The translations under genes were made by a program, and so were the position numbers. Source: an uncultured Thermomicrobiales bacterium (lineage in GTDB: Bacteria > Chloroflexota > Chloroflexia > Thermomicrobiales > Thermomicrobiaceae). Taken from it: a DNA stretch of 12,005 bases. The notes below the pieces were generated by a model that saw only the letters and a list, made by a program, of their open reading frames with translations, was not told the origin of the DNA and searched no databases. Below, in pieces: positions 1 through 6,910 of this stretch; position 1 is the stretch's first letter; each line of letters opens with the position of its first letter. The DNA is taken from NCBI GenBank assembly GCA_937891245.1, contig CALAGB010000183.1, positions 1-12,005 of the forward strand, written 5' to 3'.

Positions 1-480
1 GCCGTGCTGGCCTCACTCAGGGCGGTCAGCCTGCGCATGGTTCTCTTCGATACGTCCGTCGTCGATCTGACCGAGGAACTGCACGACCCGGTCGACCTGC
101 TGTTCGGCACGCGCCTGGGCGGCGGCACCGACATCAACCGCGCCCTGACCTACTGCCGGGGGCTTATTACCCGCCCGGATCAGACGATCCTCTTCCTGAT
201 TACCGACCTGTACGAAGGCGGCTCCGGCGCCGAAATGCTGAAACGGGTCGCCGAGATCCAGGCGAGCGGCACGCAGGTCATCTGCTTGCTGGCGCTCTCG
301 GACAGCGGTGCGCCGATCTACCATGACGAACACGCGGCCGCGCTGGCCAGGCTCGGCGCGCCCACATTTGCCTGCACGCCAGACCTCTTCCCCGACCTCT
401 TGGCAGCGGCCATCGCTCGCCAGGACATCTCGCTCTGGGCGGCGCGCAACGATATTGCCCCGGTGCGAACTGAGCGGTAA
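1..480 (+). CDS. VWA-domain protein, C-terminal part (5' end outside window)
   Basis: This is the last part of a von Willebrand factor A domain protein; the frame is open to the first base, so the gene starts outside the window. The visible part holds the second half of the metal-ion-dependent adhesion site (MIDAS): a GGGTDIN segment (Thr at about 124-126) and a later strand ending LITD (Asp at about 202-204). The DxSxS part of the site must lie upstream. After the domain comes a conserved-looking tail with PDLFPDLLAAAI and ISLWAA. Family knowledge: bacterial VWA proteins of this kind usually work with a MoxR-type AAA+ ATPase in protein or metal-centre maturation. No such partner is visible here, so that role is inferred. 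The gene ends in TAA directly against the stop codon of the convergent peptidase gene. Confidence 0.8.
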   Translation, partial: AVLASLRAVSLRMVLFDTSVVDLTEELHDPVDLLFGTRLGGGTDINRALTYCRGLITRPDQTILFLITDLYEGGSGAEMLKRVAEIQASGTQVICLLALSDSGAPIYHDEHAAALARLGAPTFACTPDLFPDLLAAAIARQDISLWAARNDIAPVRTER

Positions 481-1824
481 TTAGGGCAGGAACTTCAGCG
501 GGTCGTCCCAGGTGCCGTTGTTCATGACGGCGAAGTGGGTGTGGGAGCCGGTCGAGTTGCCGGTAGTGCCCATGTTGCCGATCAGCTGGCCGGCGGTGAC
601 ATGCTGTCCGACGGAGACGACCGGTGTGGCGACCATGTGGCCGTAGAGTGTGATCAGGCCGTTGCCGTGGTCGATCTCGACCATATTTCCGTAGCCCGCG
701 TCGCTCCAGCCGGCGAAGATGACGGTGCCGGCCGCGGCCGCCAGGATCGGCGTGCCCTGAACGTTGGCGATGTCCAGCCCAAGGTGGAAGTGCGCGAAGC
801 CGTCGTAGGACGGTTCAAGCGTCAGTGCGGTCGGACCGAACGGCTGGGTAATCGTGCCGGTCGTCGGCCACGAGAGCTGGCCGTTGCCGTGGATCGACGA
901 AAGGTCGCCATTCATCGCCGGGCGCGTACTGCCGATGCTCCGGGCGTAGGCGATCTGCTTCTCGACGGTACTCTTGATCGCCTGCAAGTCGGTCGTCACC
1001 GCCGCGACGTGTGTTTCGATGGATGCGAGCGCCGTATCGATCGCCTGCGCCGGATCGGCGGCGGTCGTCAGATTCGGCAGCGTGATGACGGGGTAAGTCG
1101 TCGCGTTCATCCCGCTGCGCTGGCGCAGATCGCTCGCCTGCGCGTCAAGCGCATCGACGGACGCTTTCAGCTTGGCGATCTGATCGCCGGCGGTCTGGAG
1201 CTCGGTGCTGATCTGGCTCTGGATCTGCCGCACCTGATCGTTCCGCTCGGCATCAGTCGCGGCCACCGAGGATTGCGCCGCGTTCAGCTCCTGCGCTTGC
1301 TGTTGTAACTGAGCGCGCAGCGTCGCGTTGTCATGCTGCGCCTGCTGAATCTGCTTCAGCAGATCCTGGGTGGCGCTCCCCAATCCCGTCGCCTGCACGC
1401 CGAGACTCGGGTCGGTGCTGCTGGCCGGTTCGGCGAAGCGCACGGTGTCGGGCATCGTGCTCGCTGGGATATCGATGGCCGGTGCGGCGCTCTGAACCAT
1501 TACCTGGGCCGGCGCCCGCTGTGACCAGAGATAGACCGGCAGTGATGCGCTCAGCAGGAGCGTCGCGATGAAGCAGAGCGCCAGGCACCAGCGTGGCAGC
1601 TCGGTTTGGCGACGCAGCCAGCGCCAGTCGCCGAGGCTCGCGCTCCAGCGCGTCAGGCTGAGTGGGAGATAGAGCGCAAGCGTTTGGCGGATTGTGCGGG
1701 AAGCGGCAACCTCCGGCCGTGAGGCGGTCGGTTTGAGCGTGATCGGTTCAATGCGCAGCGGTTGCAACGGTTGCCGAACGACCATGGCCGAACGATAGCG
1801 CGCGCCCACGGCTGAACCGATCAC
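481..1824 (-). CDS. Membrane-anchored M23 (LytM-like) metallopeptidase with coiled coil
   Basis: Predicted cell-envelope zinc endopeptidase that would cut peptidoglycan cross-links, or regulate other hydrolases. From the GTG at 1824 the order is: a basic N-terminal region of about 78 residues, one membrane segment (about 79-100), a Gln/Ala-rich coiled coil (about 152-235) with a second helix (262-292), and a C-terminal M23 domain (about 318-447). The zinc and catalytic residues are all present: H347 and D351 in HLGLD, H396 in YGHM, and H428 and H430 in HTH, so the enzyme should be active. The start is uncertain: neither the GTG at 1824 nor the in-frame ATG at 1785 (MVVRQPL) has a clear ribosome binding site. 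The long pre-membrane tail suggests a type II anchored protein rather than one with a cleaved signal peptide. It ends base-to-base against the convergent VWA gene. Confidence 0.9.
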   Translation of the reverse strand: MIGSAVGARYRSAMVVRQPLQPLRIEPITLKPTASRPEVAASRTIRQTLALYLPLSLTRWSASLGDWRWLRRQTELPRWCLALCFIATLLLSASLPVYLWSQRAPAQVMVQSAAPAIDIPASTMPDTVRFAEPASSTDPSLGVQATGLGSATQDLLKQIQQAQHDNATLRAQLQQQAQELNAAQSSVAATDAERNDQVRQIQSQISTELQTAGDQIAKLKASVDALDAQASDLRQRSGMNATTYPVITLPNLTTAADPAQAIDTALASIETHVAAVTTDLQAIKSTVEKQIAYARSIGSTRPAMNGDLSSIHGNGQLSWPTTGTITQPFGPTALTLEPSYDGFAHFHLGLDIANVQGTPILAAAAGTVIFAGWSDAGYGNMVEIDHGNGLITLYGHMVATPVVSVGQHVTAGQLIGNMGTTGNSTGSHTHFAVMNNGTWDDPLKFLP

Positions 1825-1906
1825 CTGCAGGTACTAATTGGTGCCGGTCCGAAGGTTAAGTGGAAACGGATTTCTCGCTCGCACTATTTCACGACTGTTC
1901 CGCGGT

Positions 1907-2204
1907 TCAGTCCTTGTCTTCCATTTCCCAGGCGTGGTCCAGCGTGTGAAACGCGGTATGGCGGATCAGATAGTGGAGCGGCCAGGAGCGGGCCATCTTG
2001 CCCTCGGGGTGGGACGCCCGGATGGCAGCGCAATAGGCGTCGCGATGCGCGCGCAGTTCGTCGTCGGTCCGAATCATTTCTTCCGGTGGGCGCATGCCGA
2101 GCTTCTTCGCCATATCGAACTGTGAGACGATCGTATGCCGGACGATGTGATCTCGATCGCGTCCACTGCCGCGCGAGCCCTTGCGCATCTCGGCTGAAAC
2201 GCGG
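1907..2204 (-). pseudogene. C-terminal remnant of a DinB-like hypothetical protein
   Basis: The frame ending in TGA at 1907 encodes segments such as MRKGSRGSGRDRDHIVRH and, at the end, IRHTAFHTLDHAWEMEDKD. They resemble the C-terminal half of a family of roughly 200-residue proteins with a pattern like RKGPRGGGRD...AWHVLDHAWEIEDR (from memory, not searched). The recognisable part begins near 2204. Further upstream the same frame runs to an ATG at 2287, but that stretch (DARCILRATAGATC) does not look like the family. The missing first half, about 100 residues, cannot fit before the neighbouring gene, whose stop is at 2356. An internal ATG at 2188 could give a 93-residue product. I judge it a truncated gene, though a short functional protein cannot be excluded. 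Confidence 0.5.
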
Positions 2205-2321
2205 AGGACGCAGTGAATACGGGACAAGCACGTGGCACCCGCAGTGGCGCGGAGGATGCAGCGTGCGTCAACCTGTTCACCATCCAACGCCGTGCCTGGA
2301 GGGCGATGTGCGAAATTGCTG

Positions 2322-2341
2322 GCCGGCTGACCTGTGCCGGC
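2322..2341 (-). terminator. Possible hairpin downstream of the diguanylate cyclase gene
   Basis: Two copies of the self-complementary hexamer GCCGGC (2322-2327 and 2336-2341) are separated by 8 nt and lie 14 bp past the stop codon of the minus-strand cyclase gene. They could form a GC-rich stem in its transcript. Only a weak T run follows on that strand, so intrinsic termination is uncertain. Confidence 0.25.
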
Positions 2342-2355
2342 TGCCGTCCTACTCG

Positions 2356-4104
2356 TTATTCAACTTGCGGCGCTCCGGACGACGAGTCTGAGGGTGCGAT
2401 GACATAGTCGCCGGTGCCGCGACGTTTGGCTTCGTACATGGCGCGGTCGGCCTCACGCAGGAGATCGTTTGGCTCTCGAGTGCCGGTGACATCGAAGGCG
2501 ATGCCGATGCTGGGCACGACGCGCACCGATTCGTTGCTGAGTTCGAAGGGCGTTTCAAAGCGGCTGAGTACGCGTCGCGCGACCTTGCAAACCTCTTCTT
2601 CATCCGGTTCATCTTCGAGCAAGATGACGAATTCGTCGCCGCCGAAACGGGCGACCGTGTCTTCTGCCCGAACACAGTCGCGGAGTCGTTCGGCCACGAG
2701 CTTAAGCAGGCGATCACCCTCGTGATGACCAAAGCGATCGTTCACCGTCTTGAAGCGGTCGAGGTCGAGAAAGATGACGGCCACCACACCGTCACGACGT
2801 CGTGTTCGGACGAGCGCCTGGATGAGCCGGTCCTGCAGCAGCGCGCGGTTCGGCAGCCCGGTCAGAGAATCGGTGAACGCCTGGCGTACGAGATGATCGA
2901 CCATCTCTTGCCGTTCGATCGCGATGCGCGCGAGTTGCACCGTCGCCTCGATGAGGAGTTCTTCGGCTTCGCTGGGCGCGCGGGCCGTATCGGCATAGAT
3001 GGCGAGCGTCCCCATCGAGTGACTCGTGCTCGACAAGATCGGCACCGCCCAGCACGCCGCAATGCCGGCGCTGCGGGCCGCCTTCCGCGCATGCGACCAG
3101 CACTCGTCGTGCGCGATATCGTCCGTGATGACGGCACGTCGGAGATAGGTGGCTGCCCCGGCTGTGCTCGCCTCGGGTGCGATCGGTTCGCCATCGATCG
3201 CGCGGGCGAAGCGTTTCGGAAGGCTCGGGGCGGCGGCGAGCTGGAGCACCGATTGCGTTCCGTCGACCAGGAAGAGCGCGCAGCGGGCACCGCCGATCTG
3301 CGGCTCGATGACCTGCGTGATGAGTTCGAGGATGCTCGCCAGCGGCGCGCCTTGCGCGATCTGTTCGAGAACGCGCTTCTGCCCTTCCAGCCACTGTTCT
3401 GCTTGCTTGCGGGCGGTGATGTCGAAGAGCATCCCCTGCCAGACGAGCGGCCGGTTCTCTTCATCACGGACGATGATCGCGTCGTCACTGACCCAGATGA
3501 TTCGTCCGTCTCGGGCGATCAACCGGTACTCCAAACTGAACGGCTGCCCGGTCGTACGCGTCTCGACGCTCTTCTCCAGTACCCGCTGGCGATCGTCCGG
3601 ATGCAACCGGTCGAGCCAGAGCGTCGGGCTGGAGCGCCATTCGGTCGTTGAATAGCCGAGGAGCGTTTCGATATGCGGACTTACGTAGAGCGAACTCCCA
3701 GGTGTGTTGATCGAACTGGAATAGACGACCGCCGGTGCCTGTTCCATCCAACCATGAAAGCGTGCTTCGACCCATTCCAGGCGGCGTTCGGCATCACGAA
3801 GCTCGTTGGGATCGCGCAGGGCGACAACGCGCCAGCCGGCGTGCTCGGAAGAGGGGAGCCAGAACGCGGCGACATCGAGCGTGCGGGGCGCGTTGCCGCC
3901 GGCGGTCGTGACCTGCGTTGTGATCGCTTCCCCCGCCGTGGCCGCGTCGTCCCAGAGCGTGTTGAACCAGCCCATCTCGTCCGGCACCAGGGAATCGAGC
4001 GTGTGACCGACGATCTCCGTTTCCGGAGAGATGCCGAGCAGTTCGGACGCACCGCTCTGGGCGCGGACGAGATTTCGTTCGTCGAGGATGACCAGAAACT
4101 CCAT
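2356..4104 (-). CDS. Soluble PAS-PAS-GAF-GGDEF diguanylate cyclase
   Basis: Predicted to make cyclic di-GMP from two GTP in response to a sensed signal. The 582 residues hold, in order: a short PAS-like domain (about 1-97), a second PAS domain with PAC tail (about 115-232, with YSSSINTPGSSLYVSPHIETLLGY split around residues 128-151), a GAF domain (about 243-400) and a GGDEF domain (about 408-568). The signature GGDEF is intact at 488-492 and should be catalytic. An RAED inhibitory site (479-482) sits exactly five residues before it, so feedback inhibition by the product is likely. I see no membrane segment, so the protein should be cytoplasmic; the ligands of its sensor domains are unknown. 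The start is well fixed: the ATG at 4104 has an AGGTAGGA-type ribosome binding site, and an in-frame stop lies four codons upstream. No EAL or HD-GYP gene is nearby. It is divergent from the efflux gene at 4485. Confidence 0.93.
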   Translation of the reverse strand: MEFLVILDERNLVRAQSGASELLGISPETEIVGHTLDSLVPDEMGWFNTLWDDAATAGEAITTQVTTAGGNAPRTLDVAAFWLPSSEHAGWRVVALRDPNELRDAERRLEWVEARFHGWMEQAPAVVYSSSINTPGSSLYVSPHIETLLGYSTTEWRSSPTLWLDRLHPDDRQRVLEKSVETRTTGQPFSLEYRLIARDGRIIWVSDDAIIVRDEENRPLVWQGMLFDITARKQAEQWLEGQKRVLEQIAQGAPLASILELITQVIEPQIGGARCALFLVDGTQSVLQLAAAPSLPKRFARAIDGEPIAPEASTAGAATYLRRAVITDDIAHDECWSHARKAARSAGIAACWAVPILSSTSHSMGTLAIYADTARAPSEAEELLIEATVQLARIAIERQEMVDHLVRQAFTDSLTGLPNRALLQDRLIQALVRTRRRDGVVAVIFLDLDRFKTVNDRFGHHEGDRLLKLVAERLRDCVRAEDTVARFGGDEFVILLEDEPDEEEVCKVARRVLSRFETPFELSNESVRVVPSIGIAFDVTGTREPNDLLREADRAMYEAKRRGTGDYVIAPSDSSSGAPQVE

Positions 4105-4356
4105 GCGTCCTACCTACGACGCTCGAACGGAATCACCGGGCCATGACGGTTACGATCGATCCCTGGGCTCCCAGATCGGCTTCGGCTTGCGCGCCCATGC
4201 ACCGTCCGTTGATTTACGATAACACGATACCATGCGCGCTCAGCCGCCGCATTCGTAGCGTATTTGCCAAAAGTCCTGAACGGAGAACGTACGTATAGCC
4301 ATCATGGAACAATCGGAACCAACTTTCAGAGGAGCGTTGCCGCGTGCCGCACGGAC

Positions 4357-4386
4357 TTGCGCGCGATACTGATAACTCGTTATTGT
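4357..4386 (+). promoter_or_regulatory. Weak candidate promoter for the efflux gene
   Basis: TTGCGC (4357-4362) and TATTGT (4381-4386) are separated by 18 bp and match the sigma-70-type consensus at 3 of 6 and 4 of 6 positions. The -10 candidate overlaps the left arm of the inverted repeat at 4374-4402, an arrangement expected of a repressor-controlled promoter. The match is weak and rests on motif spacing alone. Confidence 0.22.
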
Positions 4387-4402
4387 GGACGAATAACGAG
4401 TT
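4374..4402. promoter_or_regulatory. Perfect 11-bp inverted repeat, probable operator of the efflux gene
   Basis: AACTCGTTATT (4374-4384) is exactly repeated in inverted form as AATAACGAGTT (4392-4402) around a 7-nt spacer. It lies about 83 bp before the start of the DHA2 efflux gene. Its size and symmetry fit an operator for a dimeric repressor such as a TetR or MarR protein, the usual control of such pumps. No regulator gene lies in this window, so the binding protein would have to be encoded elsewhere. It is not followed by a T run on either strand, which argues against a terminator. Confidence 0.5.
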
Positions 4403-4484
4403 CGCCGCGCGCACGATCCACCGCTCGGGCATAATCACCTATGCACACGAGCATCGAATGTCCTGGATCGCATGAATCTGGCGT

Positions 4485-6038
4485 TTGGTGTGGAAGCAAA
4501 GCGATGAGACACCGCCGGAAACGTGTTCAGAGAGCAACTGGTTGACAGCAGAAGCGCGAGCGCCGGGTTCGCCCGGTGGCGGATTGATCAATCAGAAGGT
4601 CGTGGTAGCGGTCGTGTACGTCAGCAGCATGCTGATGAACTCGATCGACTCGACGATCGTCAATGTGGCGCTGGCGACGCTGGGGCGGCAGTTCAACGTG
4701 TCGGCCGAGCAGATCGACATGGTCGTCGTCAGCTATCTCGTCAGTCTGGCGGTCTTCATTCCGGCCTCCGGCTGGCTGGGCGATCGCTTCGGCATGAAAC
4801 GGATCTTCCTGGTCGCGCTCGGCATCTTCACGCTCGCCTCCGCCGCCTGCGGGCTTTCCGAAACGTTCAACCAACTGATCCTCTTCCGCGCCTTGCAGGG
4901 TGTCGGCGGCGGCATGCTGACGCCGGTTGGCATGGCGATGCTCTATCGCGCCTACCCGCCAAGCGAGCGGGTGCAGGTATCGCGCATTCTGATGCTGGTG
5001 ACGATCCTCGGGCCGGCCTGTGGCCCGGTGCTCGGCGGCCTGGTCATCGAGAAACTGTCGTGGCACTGGGCCTTCTACGTCAACGTGCCGGTCGGGCTGG
5101 CCGGGTTTCTCTTCGGCCTCCTCTTCCTGCATGAGAGTCGCGAGCCGGAACCGGGGCGCTTCGATCTGCGCGGCTTCCTGCTGGCCGGCACCGGCTTTGC
5201 TATGTTCATGTATGCGCTGAGCGAGGGACCATCACGCGGCTGGATGGCGCCGGATATCGCGTTTACCGGTGTGGTTGGCACCGTGCTGCTCGTCCTCTTC
5301 GTCATCACCGAACTGCGCGTGCGTGAGCCCCTGGTCAAGCTCAAACTGCTCGGCGATCACCTTTTCCGTTCAACGACGATCGTCTCGCTCTTCGCCTCGG
5401 CCGGCTTCATGGGTGTGCTCTTCATGATGCCGCTCTTCCTGCAGGAGGCGCGAGGCTTCTCGCCCCTGCAATCGGGCCTGGCGACCTTCCCCGAGGCGAT
5501 CGGCGTCGTCACCTCGACGCAGATCGTGGCGCGTTTCTACCCGCGCGTCGGCCCGAGCCGACTGATGGCGGGCGGACTGGTTGGTGTGGCGACGATGATG
5601 GCGCTCTTGTGGACGATCGACCTCAACACGAGCGTCTGGGTCGTGCGCGGGCTGATGTTCTTCATCGGCGTCGGCATGGCCTACGTTTTCTTGCCGGCCC
5701 AGGTGGCGGCCTTCGCCACCATCTCACGCGCCGATACCGGCCAGGCCTCGACGCTCTCCAGCGTGCAGCGCCGTGTTGGTGGCGCGGTCGGCGTCGCCAT
5801 CCTCAGCTCAGCGCTGGCCGCCGTCGGCGCGACGCATCTCTCCTCCGGCGGCACTATGCAACCAAACATCACCGCCTACCACATCTCCTTCCTCGTCGCG
5901 GCCGCCCTGGCCGCCATCGCCGCCATCATGGCCCTCCGCATCCCCGACCACCTCGCCGCCGAGACGATGCACATCGCTCCCACGCGCGGTGCCAGCAAGG
6001 ACGCGCGTGAACCGCTCCTGGCGGCGGAGGATGACTAG
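4485..6038 (+). CDS. DHA2-family (EmrB/QacA type) drug:H+ antiporter
   Basis: Predicted inner-membrane proton-driven efflux pump for drugs or other small toxic molecules, of the 14-helix DHA2 class; length 517 residues is typical. Family motifs are visible: the helix 1 motif SIDSTIVNVAL (53-63), motif A GWLGDRFGMKR (96-106), a motif B region FRALQGVGGGMLTPVG (134-149), and the antiporter motif C with GPACGPVLGG (176-185). A cytoplasmic tail rich in charged residues ends the protein. The start is not certain. The frame opens after a stop at 4473 with TTG at 4485 and GTG at 4488, neither with a good ribosome binding site; a later start before the first helix (residue about 35) is possible. Substrates cannot be told from sequence. 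No membrane-fusion partner (EmrA-like) is adjacent, as is usual for pumps outside the Proteobacteria. A perfect inverted repeat lies upstream. Confidence 0.93.
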   Translation: MVWKQSDETPPETCSESNWLTAEARAPGSPGGGLINQKVVVAVVYVSSMLMNSIDSTIVNVALATLGRQFNVSAEQIDMVVVSYLVSLAVFIPASGWLGDRFGMKRIFLVALGIFTLASAACGLSETFNQLILFRALQGVGGGMLTPVGMAMLYRAYPPSERVQVSRILMLVTILGPACGPVLGGLVIEKLSWHWAFYVNVPVGLAGFLFGLLFLHESREPEPGRFDLRGFLLAGTGFAMFMYALSEGPSRGWMAPDIAFTGVVGTVLLVLFVITELRVREPLVKLKLLGDHLFRSTTIVSLFASAGFMGVLFMMPLFLQEARGFSPLQSGLATFPEAIGVVTSTQIVARFYPRVGPSRLMAGGLVGVATMMALLWTIDLNTSVWVVRGLMFFIGVGMAYVFLPAQVAAFATISRADTGQASTLSSVQRRVGGAVGVAILSSALAAVGATHLSSGGTMQPNITAYHISFLVAAALAAIAAIMALRIPDHLAAETMHIAPTRGASKDAREPLLAAEDD

Positions 6039-6076
6039 GGGGAACAGCAATTGGCGACGCTAAGTCCAAGCGTTGA

Positions 6077-6208
6077 TTAACAGATCAGGACGCGGCGGAA
6101 ACCAAGGATGGGACGTTCATTGAACCGAACACGCACGAGCCAATCGAAGGTAGACCTGACCATGGACAAAGACGTTAATATGAATGACTGCGAACGTAGA
6201 GGATATCG
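6077..6208 (-). pseudogene. Possible C-terminal remnant of an FGE-sulfatase (SUMF1-like) protein
   Basis: On the minus strand the last 43 codons before the TAA at 6077 read like the degraded end of a formylglycine-generating-enzyme-like domain. RYPLRSQSF lines up with the family's RVLRGGSF, then VRSTF with VRSAY, and ILGFRRVL with IGFRVVL, all at nearly the expected spacing. The GG of the family motif is lost. The frame continues upstream to 6316 but that part shows no family features, and the bulk of an FGE domain (over 200 residues) is missing. The resemblance was judged from memory of the family, and chance similarity is possible. It would be a dead fragment lying between the efflux and ankyrin genes. 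Confidence 0.35.
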
Positions 6209-6251
6209 CGTGTAGAAGGTTGAAGTCTCTATGGAGGCAGCAACCATGGAA

Positions 6252-6268
6252 ATATCGAATTTCGATAT
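6252..6268. promoter_or_regulatory. 17-nt palindrome upstream of the ankyrin gene
   Basis: ATATCGAA and its exact inverse TTCGATAT flank a single T. An overlapping looser pair, TGATCGA (6268-6274) and TCGATCA (6291-6297), lies next to it, so TCGA-containing sites are clustered in an AT-rich stretch 20-65 bp before the ankyrin start codon. This looks like a promoter with an operator, but the protein that would bind it is unknown and promoter hexamers are not clear. Confidence 0.4.
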
Positions 6269-6315
6269 GATCGAGAGATTAATTACATATTCGATCAGAT
6301 TATTGGGAACTCGCA

Positions 6316-6723
6316 ATGGGTAAGATAAATGACCGCGCCGGACGTACGCCGCTGCATTATGCGGCCCTCGAGGGAGATGTCAATCACGTTGAGGAATTGC
6401 TACAATCGGGGAGTGACCCAGACGCTGGCGATCACAAGGGATTTACACCACTCCATTTCGCCGCGCAACAAGGATCCATTGAGGCTGCGCGCGCCCTGCT
6501 CGATGCGGGGGCGACAGTTGATTCGATAAATACATATGGAAATACTCCGCTGGGAGTAGCGGTGTTCTACAGTCACGGGCGCGGCGATCTCATTCAACTC
6601 CTTCGGAGCCGTGGCGCGGATCCCTGGCACGTCAACAATGCGGGGCAAACCCCGGTCGGGCTAGCGAGGTTGATTGGCAACTACGATGTGGCTCAGTTTT
6701 TCGCTGATCTTGACACCGAGTGA
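6316..6723 (+). CDS. Small ankyrin-repeat protein
   Basis: The 135-residue product is almost entirely ankyrin repeats, which form a protein-binding solenoid. Three units are clear: residues 8-40 (GRTPLHYAALEGDVNHVEELLQSG), split here as GRTPLHYAAL at 9-18 and VEELLQSGSDP at 25-35; 41-73 (GFTPLHFAAQ, ARALLDAGA); and 74-108 (GNTPLGVAVF, IQLLRSRGADP). A capping unit (GQTPVGLARLIGNYDVAQFF) follows. There is no signal peptide or membrane segment, so it should act in the cytoplasm. The ATG at 6316 has only a weak GGGAA-like binding site. Short single-domain ankyrin proteins of this type are often found as immunity proteins beside polymorphic toxins, but no toxin gene is seen here, so its partner is unknown. 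It sits in a patch of lower GC than its neighbours, which suggests acquisition by transfer. Confidence 0.85.
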   Translation: MGKINDRAGRTPLHYAALEGDVNHVEELLQSGSDPDAGDHKGFTPLHFAAQQGSIEAARALLDAGATVDSINTYGNTPLGVAVFYSHGRGDLIQLLRSRGADPWHVNNAGQTPVGLARLIGNYDVAQFFADLDTE

Positions 6724-6910
6724 TCCATTCTTTGAGCGGCCCTCAAGCCTAAGGAAGCACCCGAACCGCTAAACACAATCACGCACGTCGACGATCACCC
6801 GAAAGTGCTTGCCGCCGGTGTGGCCATGCTAAGGTAGCGCCCAGCGCTATGGACACCCGTCATCTTATGTTCCCCGTCTTTAGAGCACGGACGGTGAAGG
6901 GAGCGATCTG

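Larger units (their letters stand above)
4105..4484. other. Divergent intergenic region between cyclase and efflux genes
   Basis: These 380 bp separate two divergently transcribed genes, so they should hold both promoters. I see no convincing gene in either strand; a 74-codon minus-strand frame (4214-4438) has no family-like features. The right part holds the inverted repeat at 4374-4402. The stretch around 4208-4233 is relatively AT-rich and contains two CGATA motifs, but no clear promoter hexamers could be assigned. Confidence 0.6.

Noticed and set aside
1785..1906. Promoter for the M23 gene (TTAACC and TAGTAC, 17 bp apart on the minus strand)
   Set aside because: Only 4 and 3 of 6 consensus matches, and the -10 would lie almost on the GTG start; it would only fit if the ATG at 1785 is the true start, which is unproven.
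2722..3651. Long plus-strand open frame opposite the cyclase gene
   Set aside because: It is antisense to a clearly conserved PAS-GAF-GGDEF protein, and its Arg/Asp-rich translation is the usual shadow in GC-rich DNA.
4472..4507. An 11-codon upstream frame (MNLAFGVEAKR) overlapping the efflux gene start, as in attenuation leaders
   Set aside because: There is no ribosome binding site before its ATG and no paired hairpins typical of translational attenuation; short frames like this are expected by chance.
6732..6746. Small inverted repeat (TTGAG/CTCAA) after the ankyrin gene as a terminator
   Set aside because: A 5-bp stem without a following T run is too weak to call.
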